From contig JASJGL010000145.1 in assembly GCA_033791545.1 (NCBI GenBank), forward strand, positions 1 to 64,000: a stretch of DNA of 64,000 nucleotides, written 5' to 3'. Source of the DNA: Antarcticimicrobium sp033791545 (GTDB taxonomy: Bacteria; Pseudomonadota; Alphaproteobacteria; Rhodobacterales; Rhodobacteraceae). Under the pieces are notes generated by a model. It had not been told where the DNA came from and made no database searches. It worked only from the letters and a program-made list of their open reading frames with translations. A program made the position numbers and the translations under genes. Positions 1-8,008 of this stretch are shown one piece after another. Every line of letters starts with the position of its first letter. Within the stretch, counting starts at the first letter, position 1.

Positions 1-559
1 TGTCCTGGATGCCATGGGATATGACATCATAATTATTGAAAGCGTGGGAGCCGGGCAAGCAGAATTTGATATTATTCGAATAGCGCATTCCATCGGTGTC
101 ATCAGTATTCCCGGTGCCGGCGATGGTATCCAGGCGGTTAAAGCCGGTATTCTTGAAACAGCAAACATTTTTATCGTCAATAAAAGTGACCGGCCTGATG
201 CCGATGCTACGGTTGAATCCCTGAAAATGATGTTGAACATGCGTGCTTCTTCCCAAACACAGTGGCTGCCCAGGATACATAAAACCAATGCCCTGGACAA
301 AACAGGCGTAAAAACTGTTGCAAAGGCATTTTTATCCCACTTGAAATTTATGAAACAAAATGACGCGTTGACCCGAAAAAGAAATGAACTGGAACGGGTA
401 TATTTTCAGTCTCTTTTAGAGGATCTGGTCATGGAAAAAGTTCTTGAATTCATGGCGGTATCAAAGGAGGTTGAGGCTGCGATACAGCGCATTGGATCCC
501 ATGAAACAAATCCGATAAGTGCAGCAGAACAGATAGCCGATAAAATCTTGGGTTTTTAA
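1..559 (+). CDS. meaB: MeaB/ArgK-type GTPase, C-terminal part
   Basis: This is the last ~185 residues of a G3E-type P-loop GTPase that chaperones B12-dependent acyl-CoA mutases, gating cofactor loading and reactivating the enzyme. The reading frame is open from base 2, so the Walker A half lies outside the window. Visible family landmarks are ESVGAGQ (equivalent of the ETVGVGQ Walker B/switch region), PGAGDGIQAVKAGI and the guanine-specificity motif NKSD, followed by the helical dimerisation arm. It ends 36 bp before the mutase small subunit and is co-oriented with both mutase genes, the usual chaperone-mutase arrangement. Codon use is much less GC-biased than in the sequence after 2.77 kb. 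Confidence 0.9.
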   Translation, partial: VLDAMGYDIIIIESVGAGQAEFDIIRIAHSIGVISIPGAGDGIQAVKAGILETANIFIVNKSDRPDADATVESLKMMLNMRASSQTQWLPRIHKTNALDKTGVKTVAKAFLSHLKFMKQNDALTRKRNELERVYFQSLLEDLVMEKVLEFMAVSKEVEAAIQRIGSHETNPISAAEQIADKILGF

Positions 560-595
560 AAAGCAGTAAAAGAATAAGACATAAAGGAAACTTCT

Positions 596-997
596 ATGAT
601 GAAAACAACAAACAAAATTCGGGTATTAATTGCTAAACCCGGCCTGGACGGGCATGACAAAGGTGCAAAAATTGTTGCTCTGGCTTTAAGGGATGCCGGT
701 ATGGAGGTGATCTATTCCGGACTCCACCAAACCCTTGATCAGATTATTGAAACCGCCATTCAGGAAACGGTGGATGTCATTGGATTGAGCATTATGTCAG
801 GGGCCCATCTGCCCATCTGCGAAAAACTTGTCGCCATGATGAAAGAAAACGGACTTGATGATGTTCGTTTGAGTGTTGGCGGCGTCATCCCCTATCAGGA
901 TATTCCAAAGCTGGAAAAGATGGGTGTTGGTGCTGTATTCCCCGGTGGGACCTCTTTTAAGGAGATTGTTACCGGTATGAATCAGTTGTTTGATTAG
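596..997 (+). CDS. Methylmalonyl-CoA mutase small (B12-binding) subunit
   Basis: A 133-residue cobalamin-binding domain expressed as a separate subunit. The base-off/His-on motif DxHxxG is present as DGHDKG near residue 20, with the later landmarks LSIMSGAH and VGG...PGG that line the nucleotide tail pocket. Stand-alone B12 domains of this size pair with a ~550-residue catalytic subunit, which follows 37 bp downstream. A GGAAAC Shine-Dalgarno precedes ATG 596; a second ATG at 599 is an alternative start. The same architecture also serves isobutyryl-CoA and 2-hydroxyisobutyryl-CoA mutases, so the substrate has to be judged from the large subunit. Confidence 0.9.
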   Translation: MMKTTNKIRVLIAKPGLDGHDKGAKIVALALRDAGMEVIYSGLHQTLDQIIETAIQETVDVIGLSIMSGAHLPICEKLVAMMKENGLDDVRLSVGGVIPYQDIPKLEKMGVGAVFPGGTSFKEIVTGMNQLFD

Positions 998-1034
998 ATC
1001 CAAGGACAGTTTATAAAAAAAAGAGGTAAAAAAT

Positions 1035-2690
1035 ATGGGTGTTGCAAAATATATTAAGGATGAAAAAGGAGCCATAAAGGAAGTAACCTATCAGTCCGGC
1101 ATAAAGATTAAACCGGCCTATGGCCCGGAAGATCTTGAACAGGCCGGGTTTGAATACAAAACTGATCTGGGTGCCCCGGGTGAATTTCCTTTTACCCGAA
1201 GCCTCCATCCCGAGAGTTACCGCAGCCGGGCCTGGACCACCCGGCAATACACAGGGTTTGGAACGCCTGAAGAAACCAACAAGCGGTTCAAGCTGATGAT
1301 TGCCAATGGACAGACCGGTCTTAATGTGGCTTTTGACCTGCCCACACAGATGGGATATGATTCGGATCATCCCCTTGCCCAGGGTGAAGTCGGCCGTGTG
1401 GGAATGGCCATTGATTCACTTAAGGATTTTGAGGCGGCATTTGCCGGTATCCCTCTGGACCGCATCGGCTCAGGCCTGACCATCAATGCCGTGGCCACTA
1501 TCATGATGGCCATGTACCAGGCAGCAGCAGAAAAATCCGGTTTTAAAAAAGAACAGATTTCAACCACTCCCCAGAACGATATTTTAAAAGAAATGATCGG
1601 GCGCGGCGCCTGGATTTTTCCGGTTGAACATGGTGTCCGCCTGGTGGGGGATTCCATAGAGTACGCTGTTAAAGAACTGCCCAAGTCCAACCCGGTATCC
1701 ATCTGCGGTTATCATATCCGGGAATCAGGCGCCACGCCTGCACAGGAAATCGCCTATGGTTTTTCCATTGCAAAGGCCTACATTGATAACGTTAAGGACC
1801 GGGGTATTGACCCCTCTGATTTTGTGGGCCGTTTTTCATTTAACTTCAATGTTTACGGGAATTTATGGGAACAGATTGCCAAGTTCCGTGCTGCCAGAAA
1901 ACTGTGGGCTAAAATGCTCAAAGAGGACTATGGGGTAACAGACAAGAAAAAATTGTGGCTAAGAGGGCTTTTCGGCGGTGGCGGCTCAGGCCTCACCAAG
2001 GAACAACCGGAAAACAATATCATGAGAGGGGCCTACTATGCCCTTGGCGCAGCATTATCCGGTGCCCAGACAACAGCATTGTGTTCTTTTGACGAAGCCT
2101 ATACGATTCCCACCCCTCGATCAGCGCTGTTGTCTCTTCGCACCCTGGAAATGCTCATGGAGGAGGTGGGATTGAGAGATACGGTTGATCCCCTGGCTGG
2201 TTCCTATTTTATTGAGACCCTGACACTCCAGATGGAAGAAAAAATTGTTGAAGAGATGAAGGAAGTTGAAAAATGGGGCGGTATGGTCAAAAGTATCTCC
2301 AACGGGTTTATTCAAAGAAAAGTGTCCCGACAGGCATATGAATATGAAAAAGGGCTCCAGTCGGGTGAATACCGAAAAGTCGGTGTTATTCCGGATGGTG
2401 AGAGACAGGAAAGCGCAGAACTGGATGGGACTGAAAAAAGCGATGTGGAACTGCATGAATACAATGAGGAATGGGCAAAACACTCTATTTCAAGCTTAAA
2501 AAAAGTTCGGCGAACACGAAACGATAAAGAAGTAAAAGACAGCCTCAAAGAACTTGAGAAAGCCGCCAAAGGCAAGGACAATATTATGCCCCGTCTTGTC
2601 AGGTGCTGTCATGCCTATGCCACGGTCGGCGAGATGACAGGCGTGTTCAGGGATGTATTTGGTGAGTGGACAGAACCGGATTTTTATTAA
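1035..2690 (+). CDS. Methylmalonyl-CoA mutase large (catalytic) subunit
   Basis: A 551-residue TIM-barrel subunit of a B12-dependent acyl-CoA mutase. It interconverts methylmalonyl-CoA and succinyl-CoA in propionate metabolism. Aligned by eye to the Propionibacterium enzyme, the residues that define a true methylmalonyl-CoA mutase are present: Tyr72 (Tyr89 there), Arg190 (Arg207) and His227 (His244 in GYH). The 2-hydroxyisobutyryl-CoA mutase signature (Ile and Asp at the two diagnostic sites) and the isobutyryl-CoA mutase Phe/Gln pair are absent. One oddity is Asn97 where the Propionibacterium enzyme has Ser114, a CoA contact. The gene is complete and is followed directly by an AAGGAGGTGAT Shine-Dalgarno at 2689-2699 that overlaps its own stop codon. 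Confidence 0.88.
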   Translation: MGVAKYIKDEKGAIKEVTYQSGIKIKPAYGPEDLEQAGFEYKTDLGAPGEFPFTRSLHPESYRSRAWTTRQYTGFGTPEETNKRFKLMIANGQTGLNVAFDLPTQMGYDSDHPLAQGEVGRVGMAIDSLKDFEAAFAGIPLDRIGSGLTINAVATIMMAMYQAAAEKSGFKKEQISTTPQNDILKEMIGRGAWIFPVEHGVRLVGDSIEYAVKELPKSNPVSICGYHIRESGATPAQEIAYGFSIAKAYIDNVKDRGIDPSDFVGRFSFNFNVYGNLWEQIAKFRAARKLWAKMLKEDYGVTDKKKLWLRGLFGGGGSGLTKEQPENNIMRGAYYALGAALSGAQTTALCSFDEAYTIPTPRSALLSLRTLEMLMEEVGLRDTVDPLAGSYFIETLTLQMEEKIVEEMKEVEKWGGMVKSISNGFIQRKVSRQAYEYEKGLQSGEYRKVGVIPDGERQESAELDGTEKSDVELHEYNEEWAKHSISSLKKVRRTRNDKEVKDSLKELEKAAKGKDNIMPRLVRCCHAYATVGEMTGVFRDVFGEWTEPDFY

Positions 2691-2701
2691 GGAGGTGATA
2701 A

Positions 2702-2763
2702 TTGAGTGATGCAACCTATCGGCTTGGATGCGATATTGGCGGCACGTTTACGGATTTTGTACT
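2702..2763 (+). CDS. Hydantoinase/oxoprolinase-type protein, N-terminal fragment (cut at junction)
   Basis: A TTG start lies three bases after a perfect Shine-Dalgarno. It opens a frame whose first 20 codons read like the N-terminal nucleotide-binding strand of the HyuA/acetone carboxylase beta family: CDIGGTFTDFVL, the classic DIGGTFTD phosphate loop. The frame then runs into unrelated sequence and stops shortly after. The gene is therefore truncated by the sequence join at ~2762-2768, not by mutation. In its own genome it probably belonged to the mutase operon. What it acted on cannot be said. Confidence 0.7.
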
Positions 2764-2900
2764 ATGCCTTTTCCGAAGGCCGCCAACGCGCCTGGTTGTT
2801 TGATCATGACCTGGTGCAGGCCGAAACGCAGACCGAGGACGGGTTTGACGTCACGGTGCTCTGGACCGCCCGGCAAGAGGCGCAGTACCGCGCGCTTTGA
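2763..2900 (+). CDS. hflX: GTPase HflX, C-terminal fragment (cut at junction)
   Basis: From TAT 2763 to TGA 2900 the frame encodes about 45 residues resembling the extreme C-terminus of alphaproteobacterial HflX: EGRQRAWLFDHDLV followed by QTEDGFDVTVLW. The G domain and N-terminal HflX domain are missing because the upstream sequence is foreign. HflX is a ribosome-binding GTPase that splits stalled 70S ribosomes. The fragment has the GC-rich codon use of the rest of the window. Assignment rests on a short stretch, so confidence is moderate. Confidence 0.6.
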   Translation, partial: YAFSEGRQRAWLFDHDLVQAETQTEDGFDVTVLWTARQEAQYRAL

Positions 2901-2935
2901 TCCGGCGGCGGGCTGTCCTGTGCGACGCTCTGGCG

Positions 2936-2957
2936 GCTGACCCGGTTCCGGGTCAGC
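2936..2957. terminator. GC-rich hairpin between convergent genes
   Basis: GCTGACCC-GGTTCC-GGGTCAGC is a perfect 8 bp stem (10 bp if the loop closes to two bases). It sits between the hflX stop (2900) and the convergent penicillin acylase stop (2998). There is no T tract, so it is a possible bidirectional or Rho-assisted terminator only. Confidence 0.45.
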
Positions 2958-2997
2958 GCCGCGGCGATCTCCCCCCCCCTTGAGAGAACGCGCGGAG

Positions 2998-5460
2998 TCA
3001 GCGCGGGATCAGCCGCGTGATGCCCTCGGACGCGGCGCGGGCCAGATCGACATCCAGCGACATCGGGATATATTCCCCCCGCCGCCAGAGCTGGGCAAGA
3101 TCATCATAGTGGCGCGACAGGAAATGCCCCGACTGCCCGGTCGAGATGATGAAGACCGAACTGTCGGGATCGGCCAGATCATAGACCCCGCGATACCCCG
3201 CCCCATGCACGTTCAGGAACGGATCGGGATCCTCGCCCGAGGTGCGGCCGCGTTGCAGCGTGTTATCGCCGCCGCTGGTGGATTGGCGGATATTCACGAA
3301 ATAGCGCAGCAAGGGCACCTTGCCCAGCACCGGGTGATCATGGGTGGCCTGATGCGCATCCCCCCAACGCAGGCTTTCCAGCGCGGTGCCATAGTGTTCC
3401 CCGATCCAGACCAAGGCGTCGTCCAGCGCCAGCCGGGCCATATCGGTGCAGGTTTCTTTCGGCGCGCTGCGGCGCACGTCGCACCAGACCGAAGCGCCGT
3501 CGATGTCGCGATACACCCGTTCGATAAAGACCGGGTCCACATGTTTGAAGTCATCGGCCAACGGCCCCAGATCATCCTCGATCAGGCGGGTCTGCAAGGC
3601 GCGCAGCCACGCGGCATAGATCAGCGGCTCGGGCAGATGTTCGTTCATCTCTCCGTTCCATTCCGCCAGCAGCGACAGCGCGATCTGGCGCTGCCGTTCC
3701 GGCGTGCCCTCGGCTGCGGCCTCGCCGGTGAACCACAGGTCGGCCCCGATCAGCGGCAGCAGCGAGCGCGCGGTAAAGCTCACGGTATCAAGCTGCGCTT
3801 CGATCAGGCTGTCACGGGTATGGACTTGACGCGCCTGCATCAGCCGTTGCCAGCGATTGATCCGCTGGGTGTCACCCCAGACATAAGAGATGTGGTTGGG
3901 AAAGGGGCGATCGAGAATCTTGTTGTTGGTATTGCCTAGAATGCCGCCCTGAGGGCTGATGAATTCAGGGTTGGAGGCATAGGGCTGGCGTCCCTGCCAG
4001 CGGTTCTCGGCACGCCAACCCTGCACTGGCAGGCGCCCTTTGCTTTGTTGCCGTGGGTCACGGCGCGGCACCGCGCCGATGGTCTTGAAGGCGATGGTTT
4101 CGCGGTCGATCAGCATCAGGTTCTGCGACGGCGCGACGTATTTTTCGGCGGCTGTGATCGCTTGGCGTACCGTGCCCGCGCGCATCAGGCCCATTGCCGC
4201 AGTCATGGTGGTGTCGTCAGGGGTCAAAGCCGTCCAGCCCAGGGCGGCGACATGGCCCGGGGGGGTCACGGTGTCCAGCTTGTAGTGGCTGCCGGGCAGG
4301 ACCGGGCCATTCTCGGTCCAGCGCAGGGTCAGGGTAATCGGGGCGGTATCCTTGATCTGGATGATCGAGGGGCGGGTCTCAAACGGTTTATAGCCGTCAG
4401 GTGTCAGGTATTCGTCCGGGTTCTGCGGATTGACCCGCTCGATAAAGACGTCCTGATCGTCCAGATAGGACGAGGTGATGCCCCAGCCCAGTTTGCGGCT
4501 GCGCCCGGTCAGGATCGCCGGAATGCCCGGAACGGTGGCCCCGATCACACCGCCGTCCTGCAATTCGATCCGGGCGAGATACCAGGTCGAGGGCGCGGCA
4601 AAGCCCAGATGCGGATCATTGGCCAAAAGCGTACCGCCCGAGGCCGAACGCGAGGGCGCCGCCGCCCAGGCGTTTGAGGCGCCAGCCAGCCCGCGTTTGG
4701 GAAACGGCGACAGCGGATCCTCGGGCATGGCCGTGCCTTCGGCATAGCGCGGCAGATCGGGGAACATCTGGGCGTATTCCGGCAGCGCGGCAATCCCGGT
4801 GCCCGGCGCATCGGGCAGGATATCGAGCAGCCGCGCCGGGTCGTCCAGCATCAACGAGGTCCGCGCGCGCAGCACCTCCTCCTCTAGATGGCCGCTCAAC
4901 TGCAAGCCCATCAGCTTGATCATCGCGATGGAATCGGCGGGCACCCAAGGGGCCATGGGCGCGTTGAACAGGAACATCTCGGGCGCGCCGCGCCCCAGCG
5001 CCTTTTCGTTGATCTCGGCCAGCCGGGCATTGACGCCGGCGGCATAGGCCTCCAACGCAGCCCGGGTATAGTCATCCTGCGCCGCGAGCGATTGCTGCGC
5101 CAAACGATAGAGGTCGAGCCGCCGCAGCAGCCGGTCGATCCGCGCGGTGCGCGCGCCGAACACCTCGGACAGCCGGCCCTGAACCGTGCGCCGCATCATC
5201 GTCATTTGCCACAGCCGGTCCTGCGCATGGGCATAGCCAAGGCCAAAGAACACATCCGGGTCGGTCTCGCCAAAGATATGGGGCACATTGGCGTTGTCGC
5301 GGATGATCTCGACCGGGGCCGAAATGCCGGCAACCTGTTCGGTCTGATCATAATCGGGAAGCGATTGGCTGGCCAGAAAATAGACCAGAGCGACAGCAAG
5401 AACCACCAGCACAACAAGACCTGCGGCGATCCGCATCAGCCACCGAAAAACCTGTCTCAT
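2998..5460 (-). CDS. Penicillin acylase family Ntn hydrolase
   Basis: An 820-residue S45-family precursor. These enzymes are exported, cleave themselves into alpha and beta chains, and hydrolyse amides such as penicillins or N-acyl-homoserine lactones. Residues 12-30 form a hydrophobic N-terminal signal or anchor segment. The autoprocessing site is AG-ASNAW, making Ser262 the predicted N-terminal nucleophile of the beta chain, and LLANDPHLGF follows as expected. The length fits the family. It is preceded by a 131 bp gap and stands as a single gene. Quorum quenching versus aromatic amide hydrolysis cannot be decided from sequence. Confidence 0.88.
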   Translation of the reverse strand: MRQVFRWLMRIAAGLVVLVVLAVALVYFLASQSLPDYDQTEQVAGISAPVEIIRDNANVPHIFGETDPDVFFGLGYAHAQDRLWQMTMMRRTVQGRLSEVFGARTARIDRLLRRLDLYRLAQQSLAAQDDYTRAALEAYAAGVNARLAEINEKALGRGAPEMFLFNAPMAPWVPADSIAMIKLMGLQLSGHLEEEVLRARTSLMLDDPARLLDILPDAPGTGIAALPEYAQMFPDLPRYAEGTAMPEDPLSPFPKRGLAGASNAWAAAPSRSASGGTLLANDPHLGFAAPSTWYLARIELQDGGVIGATVPGIPAILTGRSRKLGWGITSSYLDDQDVFIERVNPQNPDEYLTPDGYKPFETRPSIIQIKDTAPITLTLRWTENGPVLPGSHYKLDTVTPPGHVAALGWTALTPDDTTMTAAMGLMRAGTVRQAITAAEKYVAPSQNLMLIDRETIAFKTIGAVPRRDPRQQSKGRLPVQGWRAENRWQGRQPYASNPEFISPQGGILGNTNNKILDRPFPNHISYVWGDTQRINRWQRLMQARQVHTRDSLIEAQLDTVSFTARSLLPLIGADLWFTGEAAAEGTPERQRQIALSLLAEWNGEMNEHLPEPLIYAAWLRALQTRLIEDDLGPLADDFKHVDPVFIERVYRDIDGASVWCDVRRSAPKETCTDMARLALDDALVWIGEHYGTALESLRWGDAHQATHDHPVLGKVPLLRYFVNIRQSTSGGDNTLQRGRTSGEDPDPFLNVHGAGYRGVYDLADPDSSVFIISTGQSGHFLSRHYDDLAQLWRRGEYIPMSLDVDLARAASEGITRLIPR

Positions 5461-5591
5461 TGCTTCCCCGTCTCATCCACCGGTTGTGCGCCCGCGCTGC
5501 GGGCGGCTCCGGTCTCCTTACCGCGTCACCCTAGGCGAAATCGCCGGGCAGAGAAAGGCGTGGCCGCCGATGTGACGGCCATGCCGGATCA

Positions 5592-6167
5592 TCAGGGAAT
5601 GATCCGGGTGTATTTGGTGCCCTCGAGCGTGGCCCCGATCCGCAGACCGGCGCGGCCGAACACGACCGCTAGGATCGGCGAGCGCATGGTATTGGTGTCC
5701 GCCGCGACCGAGTCGCCTTCGTCCCGGATCACGTATTCCAGATCACCGCCAGCCGCCCAGCCAGAGGAGCGGCGAAACTCCATCAGCGCGTCCTGGGTCA
5801 TGAAGAACAGCACATGGGCGTATTGCTGGGCCCCGATCTGGAAGCCGGCGCTGCCCTTGACGGTGGAATAGTAATCCACTGTCGCGTCATTCACCCGCAA
5901 TGCGCCACGGCCATAGGCCCCGCCCAGACCCAGTCCGGCCTCGGTCACCAGTGGCATGACCAGCATACCGGTGGATTTCTGGGCTAGAACAACCGTGTTG
6001 GGATAGCGACTGTACATCTGGTTCAGTGTGGAATCGACGCGCGCGTCGATCTTGGCGGCCTTGTTTGTGCCGACGCCGTTGCCGCAGGCGGCGGTCGCGC
6101 CCAAGGCCGAGAGGGCACCAAACGTGAACCCACGTCGGGTCAGCCGGGGTTGGATCGCTTGTGTCAT
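5592..6167 (-). CDS. SYLF-domain (YSC84-like) lipoprotein
   Basis: A 191-residue envelope lipoprotein. The start at ATG 6167 (MTQAIQ) is chosen because it gives a proper signal peptide, with a twin-arginine-like TRRGFTF followed by a hydrophobic stretch and the lipobox GATAAC. An in-frame extension to 6344 has no such features. The mature part has the SYLF/Ysc84 signature: repeated KSTGMLVMP, KGSAGFQIGAQ and LGLGGAYGRGA blocks. Members bind lipid and are common small periplasmic or outer-membrane lipoproteins. The precise function is unknown. Confidence 0.8.
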   Translation of the reverse strand: MTQAIQPRLTRRGFTFGALSALGATAACGNGVGTNKAAKIDARVDSTLNQMYSRYPNTVVLAQKSTGMLVMPLVTEAGLGLGGAYGRGALRVNDATVDYYSTVKGSAGFQIGAQQYAHVLFFMTQDALMEFRRSSGWAAGGDLEYVIRDEGDSVAADTNTMRSPILAVVFGRAGLRIGATLEGTKYTRIIP

Positions 6168-6349
6168 TGAATTTGCCTGTTTTTGAACTGCTCTGACCGG
6201 TTTTCCGGCCTTGTACGCGGTTATACGCCCAAGCGGCGCTTGTGTCACGACGCAAGCGGGGCAGGTGGGCGGGTTGTTGCCCGCTTTTTGTCTGCATATT
6301 CCCAACGCTGGAGGGCCTTGCGGGCGCGTTGGCACAGATCGCAACCGGG

Positions 6350-7969
6350 TCAGAGGATGAAATCCCCGGCCGCGACCGCGCTGATACTGTCCAGAACGAT
6401 ACCGAAATCGGCCTTGCCGTCGCCATCGAGATCGGCGCGCACCACGAGGTCATCGCCCTTGTCGCGGGTGATCACGCTGGGTCCGGTTGCGGTGAACGGT
6501 CCGCCAATCCGCAGGGTAAAGGTGCCGGGGACCAGCGCGGCGAGGTCGATGATATCGGTGCCGCTGACGAAATCGCCGATATGATCAGAGGTGCGGAACG
6601 CGGCGCTGTCCTCGGCCGTGAGAAAGCGAAAGCTGTCCGCCCCCTCTGCGCCCATAAGCACATCCTGGCCCAGCCCCCCGACAAGGGTGTCGTCCCCGTC
6701 ATTGCCCTGCAACAGATCCTTGCCCTTGCCGCCCTTGAGAATGTCGTTGCCCTTGCCACCATCTAGGGTGTCGCGGCCACGCGCACCAAGCAGGCGGTCG
6801 CGGCCAGTGCCTCCAGCAAGATCGTCATCCCCAAGCCCGCCATACAACCGGTCCCGTCCAGCCTGTCCCATCAAGCCGTCGCCGCCTGCGCGACCGGTGA
6901 TCGTGTCGTTGCCCAGCTTTCCCGTCAGGACGTTGTCGGCCGTGTTCCCGGAGAGGACGTCATCCCCGGTTCCGGCGATGACATTCTCGATCAGCGCGCG
7001 CGGGTCGTCACCCTGCAACAGAGCGTTATAGATATTGCCCGTGGCGAGTTCGCCCACCCCAAGCCGCGCCAGTTGCGCCCCGGAAAAGACCGAGGCAGAG
7101 CCGGGCATCAGGTCGATCACAAGATCCGTCTCATAGGCGCTCAGGTCATAGGTATCGCTGCCGCCACCGTCCCAGATGGTGGCAAAGATGCGGTTGGCAC
7201 CGGGGCTGATCGCAGCCTCTCCGTTGACAAGGGTCTCACCCGAGTCCGGGGTCCAGCGATAGAGAGTATCACCGGAATTGGTGCTGTAATCGGCCCCGTA
7301 CAAATATTGGAGCGCGGCGATATCCAGCATCATATAGCTTTGCGCATAGCCCCATTCGGCGTTCGAGTACATGTAAGACGAGGCCCCGGGATAGGAGCGA
7401 TAGCTCATGATGGTGTATTCCATCGCGTCGTACTCGGCCGGAACCACCCCGAACGTCCCGGAGTCATGGCCGTGTTCAAGGCCGAGCGCATGGCCGATTT
7501 CATGCAGAACGCTGATATAGGCATAGCCACTAGACACCGGCGCGGAATAGTCGAATCCGGTATTGCTGAGCCAGACATCCCCGCCAGAGTCGTAAGTGGA
7601 CGGAAAATAGCCCCATGCCGTGCCATAGCCATAGGGATCCTGCGTGGTCTGGGCGACCCGGATATGCGCTTTTTCCAGAGGGGGCGCCTCCACCCTCAGT
7701 CCGGTAAATCCTTCCACCGAAAACCCGTCATCGGCGGCGATTCCCGTCGCGCGATCCAGGGCAAACCCTGCGGCGTCGCGGATGGCTTGCGTGGCGGCGA
7801 ATACTCCTGCGTCCTCTCCCGCGCCATAGGAAGGATCATATTCGCCGGAGCTGCTCGGAAAGCTATAGGTCAGCGTCGGATCGGCCCAGTGGGTGCCGTA
7901 AAGAATGCCGTCGACCCGCGCGTCCCCCGACGCGGTGGTCCAGGTCGTGGTATGTCCGGTTCCGCTCAT
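6350..7969 (-). CDS. Serralysin-like RTX metalloprotease
   Basis: A 539-residue secreted M10 metalloprotease. The zinc site HEIGHALGLEH is at residues 156-166 and the Met-turn TIMSY at about 186-190. The C-terminal third (about residues 330-460) has many GGxGxD-type nonapeptide repeats (for example GKLGNDTITG, GGLGDDDLAG) that bind calcium after export. There is no cleavable N-terminal signal, as expected for type I secretion through a C-terminal signal. A GAGGAGA ribosome site lies six bases before ATG 7969. No type I secretion ABC/MFP genes are next to it, so export depends on genes elsewhere. Confidence 0.88.
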   Translation of the reverse strand: MSGTGHTTTWTTASGDARVDGILYGTHWADPTLTYSFPSSSGEYDPSYGAGEDAGVFAATQAIRDAAGFALDRATGIAADDGFSVEGFTGLRVEAPPLEKAHIRVAQTTQDPYGYGTAWGYFPSTYDSGGDVWLSNTGFDYSAPVSSGYAYISVLHEIGHALGLEHGHDSGTFGVVPAEYDAMEYTIMSYRSYPGASSYMYSNAEWGYAQSYMMLDIAALQYLYGADYSTNSGDTLYRWTPDSGETLVNGEAAISPGANRIFATIWDGGGSDTYDLSAYETDLVIDLMPGSASVFSGAQLARLGVGELATGNIYNALLQGDDPRALIENVIAGTGDDVLSGNTADNVLTGKLGNDTITGRAGGDGLMGQAGRDRLYGGLGDDDLAGGTGRDRLLGARGRDTLDGGKGNDILKGGKGKDLLQGNDGDDTLVGGLGQDVLMGAEGADSFRFLTAEDSAAFRTSDHIGDFVSGTDIIDLAALVPGTFTLRIGGPFTATGPSVITRDKGDDLVVRADLDGDGKADFGIVLDSISAVAAGDFIL

Positions 7970-8008
7970 TTATGTCTCCTCACCAGCACAGGGGCTCTGC
8001 CCGACCGG

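Noticed and set aside
1035..2690. Assignment as 2-hydroxyisobutyryl-CoA or isobutyryl-CoA mutase, suggested by the hydantoinase-type neighbour
   Set aside because: The diagnostic Tyr72 and Arg190 match methylmalonyl-CoA mutase and the Ile/Asp or Phe/Gln pairs of the other mutases are absent.
2702..2900. A real fusion or frameshifted single gene across the junction
   Set aside because: The two halves belong to unrelated families, are in different frames, and differ in composition; neither half is complete.
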